This document shows, piece after piece, positions 35,018-43,196 of a DNA stretch of 62,229 nt. The notes under the pieces were generated by a model, which saw only the letters and a list, made by a program, of their open reading frames with translations, did no database searches and had not been told where the DNA came from. The position numbers were made by a program, and so were the translations under genes. Numbering within the stretch: the stretch's first letter is position 1; the number at the start of each line of letters is the position of its first letter. The stretch lies in the NCBI GenBank assembly GCA_035471785.1, contig DATIPQ010000023.1, positions 1 through 62,229 on the forward strand, read 5' to 3'. The stretch is from Acidobacteriota bacterium. Its GTDB lineage: Bacteria; Acidobacteriota; UBA6911; RPQK01; DATIPO01.

Positions 35018-36514
35018 TTGAGTGCAATTTCCATAAAACAACTGCTGGAAGCCGGGGTTCATTTCGGACACCAGACCCACCGCTGGAATCCGAAGATGAA
35101 GGACTACATCTTCGGCGAGCGCAACGGCATCTACATCATCGACCTGCAGAAGACGCTGAAGGCTTTTCAGCAGGCCGTCAATTTCGTGGCCGACATGACC
35201 TCGCGGGGCAAGACTCTGCTCTTCGTCGGCACCAAGCCCCAGGCTCAGGAGGCCGTTCAGGAAGAGGCCTTGCGCTGCGGCATGTTCTATGTCAACCATC
35301 GCTGGCTGGGCGGCATGCTGACCAACTTCCAGACCATCCAGATCAGTATCAAGCGCTACAAAGAGCTGGAAGATCAGAAGGAGAGCGGCTTCTGGGACAA
35401 GCTCTCCAAGAAGGAAGTGGCCCAATTGGAGCGCGAGCGCAAGAAGCTGGAGCGCAACCTCAAGGGCATCCGTGAGATGGGCCGTCTTCCCGACGCCGTC
35501 TTCGTGGTCGACTCCAACAAAGAAGCCATCGCCGTCAAGGAAGCCAACAAGCTGGGCATCCCGGTCATCGCCATCGTCGACACCAACTGCGATCCCGACA
35601 TGGTCGATTACGTGATCCCCGGCAACGACGACGCCCTGCGCTCCATCCGCCTCTTCGCCTCCACCCTGGCCGAGGCCGCATTGGCAGGCAACCAGGTTTA
35701 CGAAGCCCACTTGGAGGCCAAGCGCCAGGAAGCCGAGAAGAAGGCGGCCGAAGAGGCTGCCCGCCGCAAGGCCGCGGCCGAGGCCAAAGAAGCCGCCCGC
35801 AAGGCCCGCGAGGAAGCCAAGCGCAAGAGAGAAGAGGAAGAGGCCGCCAAGGAAGCCGCCAAGAAGGCAGCCAAGAAGGAGGCCCAGGAGGCGGAGTCCG
35901 CCGAGGGTGAAGGCGAGGGCGACAAGAAAGAAAAGGCTGAAGACGCCAAGAAGAGTCCCGGCGCCAAGAAGAAGGCAAAAGCCCCTGTCAAGCTGAGAGA
36001 TGCGGCCAAGCCCAAGAAAAAGGCGGCGGCCAAGAAAGAAGAGCCGGCTGAGGACAAGAAGGAGGCCGCTGCCAAGGACGAAAAGGCGGCCAAGGACGAA
36101 AAGGCTGCCAAGGACGAGAAGGCTGCCAAGGACGAAAAGGCGGCCAAGGACGAGAAGGCTGCCAAGGACGAAAAGGCGGCCAAGGACGAAAAGGCGGCCA
36201 AGGACGAAAAGGCCGAAAAGGGCAAGAAGGCCGAGGAAGCCGAGAAGGCTGACGACAAGAAAGAAGCTGCCAAGAAGGAGCCCGTCAAGGAGGAAGCCTC
36301 GAAGCAGCAAGCCGCCGAGGACAAGAAGGCTGGCGAAGAGAAGAAGGCGGCTCCCAAGAAAGAGGCGGACCAGGAGAAGGAGTCCGCCCAGGACAAGAAA
36401 TCGGCCAAGGCGGAAAAAGAAGCGTCCGCGGACGAGAAAGGTGAGGAGGAATCCTCCCCGGCTTCCGCCGAGGACAAGAAAAAGGACTCTTCCAAGAAAG
36501 AGAAGAGTTCCTAG
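35018..36514 (+). CDS. rpsB: 30S ribosomal protein S2 with giant Lys/Ala/Glu-rich C-terminal extension
   Basis: 498 aa from a TTG start; S2 is normally about 230-280 aa. Residues 1 to about 235 are ordinary S2: [68 protein letters not shown] and ASTLAEAAL. Residues about 240-498 are a highly charged tail of Lys, Glu, Ala and Asp, predicted to be helical or disordered. It contains eight perfect-length AKDEKA hexapeptides (about 352-399) encoded by an 18-bp tandem repeat. The tail is in frame to a normal stop, so it is translated unless processed. S2 joins late to the 30S platform near S1. tsf follows in the usual order. Confidence 0.95.
   Translation: MSAISIKQLLEAGVHFGHQTHRWNPKMKDYIFGERNGIYIIDLQKTLKAFQQAVNFVADMTSRGKTLLFVGTKPQAQEAVQEEALRCGMFYVNHRWLGGMLTNFQTIQISIKRYKELEDQKESGFWDKLSKKEVAQLERERKKLERNLKGIREMGRLPDAVFVVDSNKEAIAVKEANKLGIPVIAIVDTNCDPDMVDYVIPGNDDALRSIRLFASTLAEAALAGNQVYEAHLEAKRQEAEKKAAEEAARRKAAAEAKEAARKAREEAKRKREEEEAAKEAAKKAAKKEAQEAESAEGEGEGDKKEKAEDAKKSPGAKKKAKAPVKLRDAAKPKKKAAAKKEEPAEDKKEAAAKDEKAAKDEKAAKDEKAAKDEKAAKDEKAAKDEKAAKDEKAAKDEKAEKGKKAEEAEKADDKKEAAKKEPVKEEASKQQAAEDKKAGEEKKAAPKKEADQEKESAQDKKSAKAEKEASADEKGEEESSPASAEDKKKDSSKKEKSS
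36071..36214 (+). repeat. 18-bp tandem repeat within rpsB (8 copies)
   Basis: Eight consecutive 18-bp units of gccaaggacgaRaaggcN differ only at third positions and encode AKDEKA. Copy number could vary by slippage without a frameshift. Confidence 0.95.
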
Positions 36515-36735
36515 CCGCGTTTCTCCCGGGCAGGTCGTTGACCGGCGCTGCCGCGCGCAGCAGGGGGAAGGGCGCAAGCACGAAGCTTCACAGCGGGGGA
36601 CGCCGGACGATTTTCGGGTTGCCGCCGTCCTTGGGAACGATTACAGTAAGGCGCGAGGTCATAGGTCTGCCTTCTTGTCGGCGGCTGCTCGGACCCGCTC
36701 GCCTTTCAATCTGAAAGAAAAGGGAGAGAGAGTCG

Positions 36736-37332
36736 ATGGCAATAAGTGCGGCTCAGGTCAAGAAACTACGCGATCAGACCGGCGCGGGCATGATGGAGTG
36801 CAAGAAAGCGCTTCAGGAGGCCGACGGCGATATCGAGAAGGCCGTCAAGGTTCTTCGCGAGCGAGGTCTCGCGGCGGCGGAAAAGAAGGCGTCGCGCAGC
36901 ACCGAAGAAGGTGTCATCGGGCAGTACATCCACGCCGGCGGCAAGCTGGGCGTGCTGGTGGAAGTCAACTGCGAGACCGATTTCGTGGCTCGGACCGACG
37001 AGTTTCAGGACTTGGTCAAGGACATCGCCATGCACATCGCGGCCTCCAATCCGCGGGTGGTCAGGCGCGACCAAGTGACCCAGGAGGACTTGGACAAAGA
37101 ACGCGAAATCTACCGCAACCAGGCCGCCGCATCCGGCAAGCCGCCTGAGGTGGTGGACAAGATCGTGGAAGGCAAGATGCGGAAGTTCTACTCGGAGGTC
37201 TGCCTCTATGAGCAGCCCTTCGTCAAGGATCCCGAGAGCACGGTGGAGGACTTCATCAAATCGAAGATCGCCACCATCAAGGAGAACATCTCCGTCAGCC
37301 GCTTCGCGCGCTTCAAGGTAGGCGAAGAGTAA
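36736..37332 (+). CDS. tsf: Elongation factor Ts (short form)
   Basis: 198 aa, like the short Thermus-type EF-Ts rather than the 283-aa Escherichia coli form. The N-terminal UBA-like domain ([21 protein letters not shown]) and the core motif ([19 protein letters not shown]) that exchanges nucleotide on EF-Tu are intact; one core subdomain is reduced. It follows rpsB after 221 bp, a longer gap than usual, in which no second gene is seen. Confidence 0.95.
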   Translation: MAISAAQVKKLRDQTGAGMMECKKALQEADGDIEKAVKVLRERGLAAAEKKASRSTEEGVIGQYIHAGGKLGVLVEVNCETDFVARTDEFQDLVKDIAMHIAASNPRVVRRDQVTQEDLDKEREIYRNQAAASGKPPEVVDKIVEGKMRKFYSEVCLYEQPFVKDPESTVEDFIKSKIATIKENISVSRFARFKVGEE

Positions 37333-37380
37333 GCGCAGTTTCGGCCGGGGAATCCGCGTCGCCCTCCCAGGAGGAGTCGA

Positions 37381-38163
37381 GTGAGCATGTCTTCTGGAGT
37401 CGAAGACAAGGAAGCGGAGGCCGTCGTCGCAGATGCCCCCGTCGAATTGAAGAAACCACGCTTTAAGAGAGTACTCATCAAGCTCAGCGGCGAAGCCTTG
37501 ATGGGGACCAACAATTTCGGAGTCGATTCCGAAATCGCGCGAGCGGTGGCCCGCCAGATCAAGGAGATCCATCAACTGGGGACCGAGATCGCCATCGTGG
37601 TGGGCGGGGGAAACATCATCCGCGGCGTGTCCGCGTCGGAGATGGGGTTCGATCGAGCCACCGGCGACTACATGGGCATGCTGGCCACCGTCATCAATGC
37701 CCTGGCTCTTCAGAACGCCCTGGAAAAGATCGGCATCTTTACCCGCGTCCTCAGCGCCATCGACATGCAGGAGGTGGCCGAGCCCTTCATCCGCCGCCGG
37801 GCCATCCGCCACCTGGAGAAAAAGAGGGTGGTCATCCTGGCCGCCGGCACCGGCAATCCCTACTTCTCCACCGATACCGCGGCAGCCCTCAGGGCCATGG
37901 AGATCCTGGCCGACGTCATCCTCAAGGCCACCAAAGTGGACGGAGTCTACGACTCCGATCCCCACTTGAACAAGGATGCTAAACTGTTTGAAACCCTGAC
38001 TTATTTTCAAGTTCTGGAAATGGGCTTGAAGGTCATGGATACGACGGCCATCTCTTTGTGCATGGATCACAAGATGCCGATCATCGTCTTCAACCTCTAC
38101 AAGGAGGGCAACATCCGGGACGCCGTCATGGGCGAGGAAGTTGGAACCATCATCAAGGCCTAG
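37381..38163 (+). CDS. pyrH: Uridylate kinase (UMP kinase)
   Basis: 260 aa from the GTG at 37381, five bases after AGGAGGA; an ATG two codons later is possible. It phosphorylates UMP to UDP. Amino-acid-kinase motifs: [52 protein letters not shown] (UMP site) and [14 protein letters not shown]. There is a poorly conserved N-terminal extension of about 22 residues. It is part of the rpsB-tsf-pyrH-frr order common to most bacteria. Confidence 0.97.
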   Translation: MSMSSGVEDKEAEAVVADAPVELKKPRFKRVLIKLSGEALMGTNNFGVDSEIARAVARQIKEIHQLGTEIAIVVGGGNIIRGVSASEMGFDRATGDYMGMLATVINALALQNALEKIGIFTRVLSAIDMQEVAEPFIRRRAIRHLEKKRVVILAAGTGNPYFSTDTAAALRAMEILADVILKATKVDGVYDSDPHLNKDAKLFETLTYFQVLEMGLKVMDTTAISLCMDHKMPIIVFNLYKEGNIRDAVMGEEVGTIIKA

Positions 38164-38183
38164 ACGTCTGGAGCAGACACCCT

Positions 38184-38741
38184 ATGATTAAGCAGGTCAC
38201 CGCTGAAGCTAACTCCCGCATGAAGAAGACCATTGAGGATCTGCAGCGCGAGTTGGCCAGTATCCGTACGGGACGCGCCTCGGTTCATGTTCTCGACCAG
38301 ATCCAGGTCGAATACTACGGAACGCCGACTCCCTTGAACCAGATGGCGACTCTGCACGCGCCCGAGCCCCAGTTGCTCACCGTCCAGCCCTGGGACGCCT
38401 CGCAGATCGGGGCCATCGAGAAGGCCATCCTGACCTCGGACTTGGGGCTCAACCCCTCCAACGACGGGAAGATCATCCGCATCCCCATCCCTTCTCTCAC
38501 CCAGGAGCGGCGGCAGGAGCTGGCCCGTCAGATCGGCCGCATCGCCGAGGAGCACCGCACCGCCATCCGGAATATCCGCCGCGACTGCAACGACAAGCTC
38601 AAAAAGGCCCTCAAAGACAAGGAGATCTCGGAGGACGAAGAGCACTACGGTTTTGACGAGGTGCAGAAGGTGACCGACGAGTTCATCGGACAGATCAACG
38701 AGCGCGCCGAGGCCAAGGAGAAGGAGATCCTGGAGGTCTGA
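38184..38741 (+). CDS. frr: Ribosome recycling factor
   Basis: 185 aa, standard, from the ATG at 38184. With EF-G it splits post-termination ribosomes. Motifs: [62 protein letters not shown] and [14 protein letters not shown]. It starts 20 bp after pyrH. Confidence 0.97.
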   Translation: MIKQVTAEANSRMKKTIEDLQRELASIRTGRASVHVLDQIQVEYYGTPTPLNQMATLHAPEPQLLTVQPWDASQIGAIEKAILTSDLGLNPSNDGKIIRIPIPSLTQERRQELARQIGRIAEEHRTAIRNIRRDCNDKLKKALKDKEISEDEEHYGFDEVQKVTDEFIGQINERAEAKEKEILEV

Positions 38742-38759
38742 GGGTCAACGAGGAGGACC

Positions 38760-39458
38760 ATGTCGGAGTGGAATAAGGACCAGGAAGGGCTTGAACGACG
38801 CACCCGCGATGAGGAATCCTCGCGGCCGGCTGATCGGCCCCGGCAAGTGGCGGTCGAAAGCGATTCGCCTGCTCCTTTCTTTGCCGAGCCCTCATCCTCG
38901 GCGGCGGAGGCTCCGGCGGCGCCTCAAGGCGCTTCCCCTTCTGCGGCTCTGAAGGAACTCCGCAGTTGGATGCGCGACATCTTCTTCGCCGCTCTGGCCG
39001 CCATCCTCATCGTCATCTTCGTGGTTCAGCCGGTCAAGGTGGAAGGCACCAGCATGGAGCCGCGCCTGGAAGACCAGGAACGCATCTTCGTCAACAAGTT
39101 CGTCTATCATTTCGCCGACATCGACCGCGGCGACATCGTGGTCTTCTGGTATCCCCGCGATCCCGCCAAGAGCTTCATCAAGCGGGTTGTGGGCTTGCCG
39201 GGGGAAGTGATGGAAATCCGTTCGGGAGTGGTCTACATCAACGGCGACCGCCTGAGCGAACCCTATGTGCCGCCCTCTTTTTTCGACTACACCTCCTACC
39301 CTCCGGAGACGGTTCCCGAGGATCATTTCTTCGTGCTGGGCGATCACCGCAACTCCAGCAACGACTCCCGCAACTGGGGCGCCGTGCCGCGGGACCACAT
39401 CTTCGGCAAGGCCGTCTTCCGCTACTGGCCGGTCAGCAAACTGGGCTTGATCGAGTAG
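38760..39458 (+). CDS. lepB: Signal peptidase I
   Basis: 232 aa, ATG with AGGAGG just upstream. A Pro/Ala-rich cytoplasmic N-terminus (about 1-68) is followed by one membrane helix (IFFAALAAILIVIFVVQPV) and the catalytic domain. GTSMEPRLEDQERIFVNKF holds the nucleophilic Ser, SFIKRVVGLPGE the general-base Lys, and GDHRNSSNDSRNWG is box E. It cleaves signal peptides on the periplasmic face. It is the last gene of the translation-related run. Confidence 0.95.
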   Translation: MSEWNKDQEGLERRTRDEESSRPADRPRQVAVESDSPAPFFAEPSSSAAEAPAAPQGASPSAALKELRSWMRDIFFAALAAILIVIFVVQPVKVEGTSMEPRLEDQERIFVNKFVYHFADIDRGDIVVFWYPRDPAKSFIKRVVGLPGEVMEIRSGVVYINGDRLSEPYVPPSFFDYTSYPPETVPEDHFFVLGDHRNSSNDSRNWGAVPRDHIFGKAVFRYWPVSKLGLIE

Positions 39459-39488
39459 CGTCCAGCCCCTGGCCGAAGCCATCGGCGG

Positions 39489-39517
39489 TTGATTCAAAAT
39501 GGACTTCAACGTATAGT
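39489..39517 (+). promoter_or_regulatory. Predicted sigma-70 promoter of the PII-like/asnB operon
   Basis: -35 TTGATT (39489-39494), a 17-bp spacer and -10 TATAGT (39512-39517), 78 bp before the PII-like start. This suggests the downstream six genes are independent of lepB. Confidence 0.65.
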
Positions 39518-39594
39518 CTTGGGGCTGCAAAGCAGCGCCAAGTTTTGAAAATCCTTGATTTGCAGTCTGCGGAGCCCCACAGCCGGTTGAGCCG

Positions 39595-39903
39595 ATGAAG
39601 AAGCTGGAAGCCTATGTTCATCCCTTTCGCGTCAAGAAGGTCAGGAAGTCCTTGACGGGACGGGGGTTCAAGGAAGTCCACACGCTGGACGTCCATGGCC
39701 GGTCTCATCGCTCCTATGCAGAGCACGTGCGCGGCACCGAGTACAACGTCGACCTTCTGCCGCGCACCCTGGTCATTGCGTTCGTCAAGGACGAAAAGGT
39801 CGATCAGGCGGTCGATCTGATCCGCGAGGCGGCCCAAACAAGCCACGGGCCCTCCGGAAAGATCGTAATCAGCGAGGTCGAAACCGTAGTCAAGATCGGC
39901 TGA
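39595..39903 (+). CDS. Truncated, divergent PII-like signalling protein
   Basis: 102 aa, ten shorter than GlnB. The N-terminus MKKLEAYVHPFRVKKVRKSL and the T-loop end VRGTEYNVDLLPR align with GlnB, with Tyr50 at the place of the uridylylated Tyr51. The neighbouring Tyr46 is Val, the B-loop TGKIGDGK is replaced by TSHGPSGK, and the C-loop arginines (IRIRTGE in GlnB) are missing because the protein stops at VVKIG. ATP/2-oxoglutarate binding may therefore be altered. No amtB or glnA is adjacent; instead it leads an operon with a symporter, a carbamoyltransferase-like enzyme and asparagine synthetase, which it may regulate. Confidence 0.75.
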   Translation: MKKLEAYVHPFRVKKVRKSLTGRGFKEVHTLDVHGRSHRSYAEHVRGTEYNVDLLPRTLVIAFVKDEKVDQAVDLIREAAQTSHGPSGKIVISEVETVVKIG

Positions 39904-39941
39904 CGGATTTCTTCCCGCGTCTCCCCCGCGAAAATTCAAGC

Positions 39942-40439
39942 ATGCACTTTGTGAAAGTCATTTGGGCGGCTCTCCTGTTGAGCGCTTGGGCCGGTGTGTC
40001 TTCGCCGGCTCAGGATCGGGCCCTGCCCGCGCCTCAGTTCGACCTTTCGGGCGAAGAGTTGGCCAACGCCGGCTTCTACTCCCTATCCTGGAGCTGGCCC
40101 CAGGAACTGCAAGAAGGCCGTGAAGGCCTGCAGTTCGAAGTCCAGCAGGCAGCGCAAGCGGACTTCTCCAGCCCGCTCGTGGTCTACCGCGGCGAGGACC
40201 TGGGCACCAGCTTCAGCGGCAAGGCGGACGGAGAATTCTACTACCGCTTGCGCATCGTCTCCGAGGACGGTAACCGCGCCGGACCCTGGAGCGAGAGTTA
40301 CAAAGTGGTGGTGCGCCACCATCCTCTGAGCCGCGCCCTGGGGCTGCTGACGGTGGGCGCCCTGGTCTTCCTGTCGGCCGCCGCCATCATCCTGGCCGGG
40401 CACTACCGGCAGGAAGTCCAGGCCGGCCACACCCGTTAA
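39942..40439 (+). CDS. Exported single-TM protein with fibronectin-III-like domain
   Basis: 165 aa. A signal peptide (VIWAALLLSAWAGVSSPAQ), a beta-sandwich stretch resembling FN3 (FYSLSWSWP, FEVQQAAQADFSSPLVVY, GEFYYRLRIVSEDGNRAGPWSE) and a C-terminal membrane helix (GLLTVGALVFLSAAAIILAG) are visible. It thus displays a small domain outside the inner membrane. It lies 38 bp after the PII-like gene and 24 bp before the symporter; it could be an accessory or substrate-presenting protein of that transporter. No named family is recognised. Confidence 0.7.
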   Translation: MHFVKVIWAALLLSAWAGVSSPAQDRALPAPQFDLSGEELANAGFYSLSWSWPQELQEGREGLQFEVQQAAQADFSSPLVVYRGEDLGTSFSGKADGEFYYRLRIVSEDGNRAGPWSESYKVVVRHHPLSRALGLLTVGALVFLSAAAIILAGHYRQEVQAGHTR

Positions 40440-40463
40440 GGTCCCCAAGCGAGAGCCCTCATC

Positions 40464-41924
40464 ATGACCGCCATCGACGAAGCCATCCTCTCACCCACGA
40501 TTGCAGCCATCTTGTTGGCCGCCTTCAGCGTCCTGTGGGTGTTTCTGGGGTGGCTGTGGGGACGCAAGAACAAGGACCTCGACGACTACATGCTGGCCGG
40601 ACGCAAGGTGGGACTGGCCCTGGGAACGGCCACCGCCATGGCCACCTGGGTCACCTCCAACACCACCATGGTGGCCCCTCAACTGGCCTACCAGATGGGC
40701 ATTTGGGGCATGGTGGGCTACTCGCTGGGGTCGGTGGGACTGCTGCTTTTCGCTCCCATGGCCTCGCGCATCCGCCGCCTCATGCCCAGCGGGTACACCA
40801 GCGGAGACTTCATCCGGCTGCGTTACGGAAAGACGCCCTGGCGCATCTTCCTGGGCATCTCCATCTTCTACAGCTTCGGATGGCTGATCAGCCTGGGAAT
40901 GGCCGGCGGCATCCTCATCAACGCCCTCAGCGGAATCGACTATTGGATCGGGATGACGGTCATCCTCACCATCTGCGTGGCCTACACTCTGATGGGGGGC
41001 TTGCGGGCCGTGATCGGCACCGACTTCATTCAGACCATCGTCATCGTGGTGGGAGTGGTGGCCCTGGGGTACCTGACCCTGCAGCGGGTGGGGTTCGAGG
41101 AGGTTCACCAGAACCTGGTCAGCAAGCGTCCTGAACTGCTCAACCTGCTCATGCCGGCGGCCATCATGTTCCTCTTCAACAACCTGCTTTTCGGCATGGG
41201 CGAGATCTTCCATTCCAACGTGTGGTGGAGCCGGGCCTTCGCCTTCGGAAAAGGCGTGGGATTCAAGGCCTATCTGCTGGCCGGACTCTTCTGGACGCCC
41301 ATCCCCATCGCAGCCGGATTCACGGCCCTGGCGGCTCCCTCCCTCGACCTCAACGTGCCTCAAGCCGACATGGTAGCGCCCTTGATCGCCGCCCGCCTGC
41401 TGGGATCGTTGGGAGCCATACTGGTCTTCGTGGTGGTCTTTTCGGCCTTGGCCTCCAGCCTCGACTCGCTGCTGGCGGCCACCGGCGACCTGATCGTGGA
41501 AGACATCTACCACAAGCACATCCACCCCGAGGCCTCCAAGCCCACCCTGCGCCGGGCTGCCTGGGTGATTACCCTGCTGCTGGGCGTGGGCACCTGGCTG
41601 GTCTGCCTTTTCCGCCTCACGACGCTGGGCTCCTTGCTGCATTTCACGGGAGCTTTCGTGGCCAGCACCATCGGACCCATCGTCCTGGGGCTGTACTGGC
41701 GCAAAACCAATCCCTCGGCGGCCGGTTGGGCCATGTTCTTCGGCAGCCTGAGCGGCTTCGTGGCCTACTTTCAGATCGGATTCTACGTGGCCGCGCTGAT
41801 CGGAGCGGCCGTATCCATGCTGGTGGTGAGTGGGGGAACGCTCATCCGACCGGGAGATTTCCGTTGGCGGGATTTGGAGGAGGAGGACATCCCCGAAGAG
41901 AGTCAAGAGGCCAAGGCGGCCTGA
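40464..41924 (+). CDS. Sodium:solute symporter (SSS family), distantly DUR3-like
   Basis: 486 aa with about 13 membrane segments. The SSS fold is seen in DDYMLAGRKVGLALGTATAMATW (TM1 region), YTLMGGLRAVIGTDFIQTIVI (sodium-site signature in TM5) and FSALASSLDSLLAATGDLIVEDIY (TM8 sodium site). The TM1-TM2 spacing and the SxVAPQLAYQMGIWGMVGY pattern recall urea permeases of the DUR3 group, but this is a loose resemblance. Nitrogen-related neighbours fit an uptake role for a small nitrogen compound. The next gene is a 40-aa membrane peptide 28 bp downstream. Confidence 0.85.
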   Translation: MTAIDEAILSPTIAAILLAAFSVLWVFLGWLWGRKNKDLDDYMLAGRKVGLALGTATAMATWVTSNTTMVAPQLAYQMGIWGMVGYSLGSVGLLLFAPMASRIRRLMPSGYTSGDFIRLRYGKTPWRIFLGISIFYSFGWLISLGMAGGILINALSGIDYWIGMTVILTICVAYTLMGGLRAVIGTDFIQTIVIVVGVVALGYLTLQRVGFEEVHQNLVSKRPELLNLLMPAAIMFLFNNLLFGMGEIFHSNVWWSRAFAFGKGVGFKAYLLAGLFWTPIPIAAGFTALAAPSLDLNVPQADMVAPLIAARLLGSLGAILVFVVVFSALASSLDSLLAATGDLIVEDIYHKHIHPEASKPTLRRAAWVITLLLGVGTWLVCLFRLTTLGSLLHFTGAFVASTIGPIVLGLYWRKTNPSAAGWAMFFGSLSGFVAYFQIGFYVAALIGAAVSMLVVSGGTLIRPGDFRWRDLEEEDIPEESQEAKAA

Positions 41925-41952
41925 AAGCCGTCCGGCCGGAGGAGAGTGTGAA

Positions 41953-42075
41953 ATGACAGCCTCAGCAGATTTCTTGAGCATCCTGGTAACGGCGGCCCTG
42001 CTGCTCAGCGCAGCGGCCCCGGTGCTGCTGTTGATATTCCTGGTGCGCGACTGGAAGAAGGACCAGCTATGGTGA
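41953..42075 (+). CDS. 40-aa membrane microprotein next to SSS symporter
   Basis: MTASADFLSILVTAALLLSA starts a single hydrophobic helix of about 24 residues ending LLLIFLVRDWKKDQLW, with positive charge and two Trp at the C-terminus. It is preceded by GGAGAG and starts 28 bp after the symporter; its TGA overlaps the next ATG by 7 bp. Small accessory subunits of this shape accompany several sodium symporters. It is below usual gene-calling limits, but operon coupling supports it. Confidence 0.7.
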   Translation: MTASADFLSILVTAALLLSAAAPVLLLIFLVRDWKKDQLW

Positions 42076-43172
42076 CCCGCAGTGACGACCTGGAGCGGCT
42101 CAAGCAGCCGGTTGAAGCCAAGGACGGCGTGGCCGGGATAGAGCGCCCCAATGCGCTTCATCAGCTTCTCGATGAAGATCCCCAGCCCCTGCTCGAAATG
42201 GCTCACCGGCACCTGGTGTCGGCACGCCAGATCAGCCGCCGGCAACTGGTTCAGTTGTGCCGGCTGGCCGCGGCTTTCGAGATGGATCCGGTGATGGAGG
42301 GCAAGCCTCTGGAGGGCAAGCTCCTGATCACAGCCTTCTACGAGCCCAGCACACGCACGCGCCTTTCCTTCGAAAGCGCCTGGCACCGTCTGGGAGGAGA
42401 CGTCATTCCCATCACCGACGCGTCCACCACCGGCATCGCCAAGGGCGAGAGCCTTCGCGACGTGGCCGAGATGCTGAGCAATTATGGGGACGTGGTGGTG
42501 CTGCGCGACAGCTCCGAGGATTCCGTCGAGCGCATGGTCGAGGCTTTACGCATCCCCATTATCAACGCCGGAAACGGTATCGACGAGCACCCCACCCAGG
42601 CTCTGGCCGACCTCTACGCCATCTTCAAGTGGTGTCCTCAGTTGGCCCTGCCCGCTCAGGCCCGGGACCACAACGTGCGCATCGGCATCATCGGCACCCC
42701 CAGGCGCATGCGCACGGTGCGCAGCCTGCTGCTGCTTCTGCGCCTGATCGCAGAGGGCATCCGCGAGGTCACCATCATCAACCCGGAATCCGACCTCTTC
42801 GACCCCGGCCAACGTGAGGAACTGGAAGAAGCCGGACTGAGGATCCGCGCCAGCCGCCGGCTCAAGGACGTGCTGCCCCAACTGGACGTGGTCTACATCA
42901 ACTCCATCGCCTGGATCGGGGACACTTACGAGACGCTCACGGGCGACCTCAAGCTGTCGGCCGACTCGCCCCTCAAGCCGGGCGCCATCGTGCTTCATCC
43001 GCTGGCCCGCGGGGACGAACTCGACACCGACCTCGATCCCACGCCTCACAACTGGTATTTCGCCCAGGCCCGCGGCGCGGTCTTTGTGCGCATGGCGCTT
43101 CTGACGGTGCTCATGCAGCGCGTCTACCGTGTCGCCGACGCGCCCCTGCCCACCAAAGCCAAGCCCCAATAG
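42069..43172 (+). CDS. Aspartate-carbamoyltransferase homologue with altered amino-acid site
   Basis: 367 aa with an N-terminal extension of about 50 residues. Carbamoyl-phosphate motifs are intact: FYEPSTRTRLSFE (94-98 STRTR), AKGES (K125, the 80s-loop lysine), EHPTQALADLYAI (174-177) and TPHNWYFAQARGAVFVRMALL at the C-terminus. The second-substrate site is not: ATCase TRVQKER is replaced by NSIAWIG (278-284), so the Arg229 and Gln231 equivalents that hold aspartate are gone, and HPLPR reads HPLAR. I infer carbamoyl transfer to a different acceptor. It overlaps the microprotein by 7 bp and precedes asnB by 24 bp; no pyrC, pyrI or pyrR is adjacent. A degenerate ATCase is the alternative. Confidence 0.8.
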   Translation: MVTRSDDLERLKQPVEAKDGVAGIERPNALHQLLDEDPQPLLEMAHRHLVSARQISRRQLVQLCRLAAAFEMDPVMEGKPLEGKLLITAFYEPSTRTRLSFESAWHRLGGDVIPITDASTTGIAKGESLRDVAEMLSNYGDVVVLRDSSEDSVERMVEALRIPIINAGNGIDEHPTQALADLYAIFKWCPQLALPAQARDHNVRIGIIGTPRRMRTVRSLLLLLRLIAEGIREVTIINPESDLFDPGQREELEEAGLRIRASRRLKDVLPQLDVVYINSIAWIGDTYETLTGDLKLSADSPLKPGAIVLHPLARGDELDTDLDPTPHNWYFAQARGAVFVRMALLTVLMQRVYRVADAPLPTKAKPQ

Positions 43173-43196
43173 AAAGTCATCGAGGAACGTAGCCTT

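Noticed and set aside
35698-36495. Ala/Ser/Phe-rich minus-strand frame opposite rpsB tail
   Set aside because: A mirror of the repetitive Lys/Ala/Glu codons of the S2 extension.
40491-42386. 631-aa minus-strand frame opposite the symporter operon
   Set aside because: Antisense to clear SSS and carbamoyltransferase genes; His/Gln/Gly-rich, characteristic of antisense translation.
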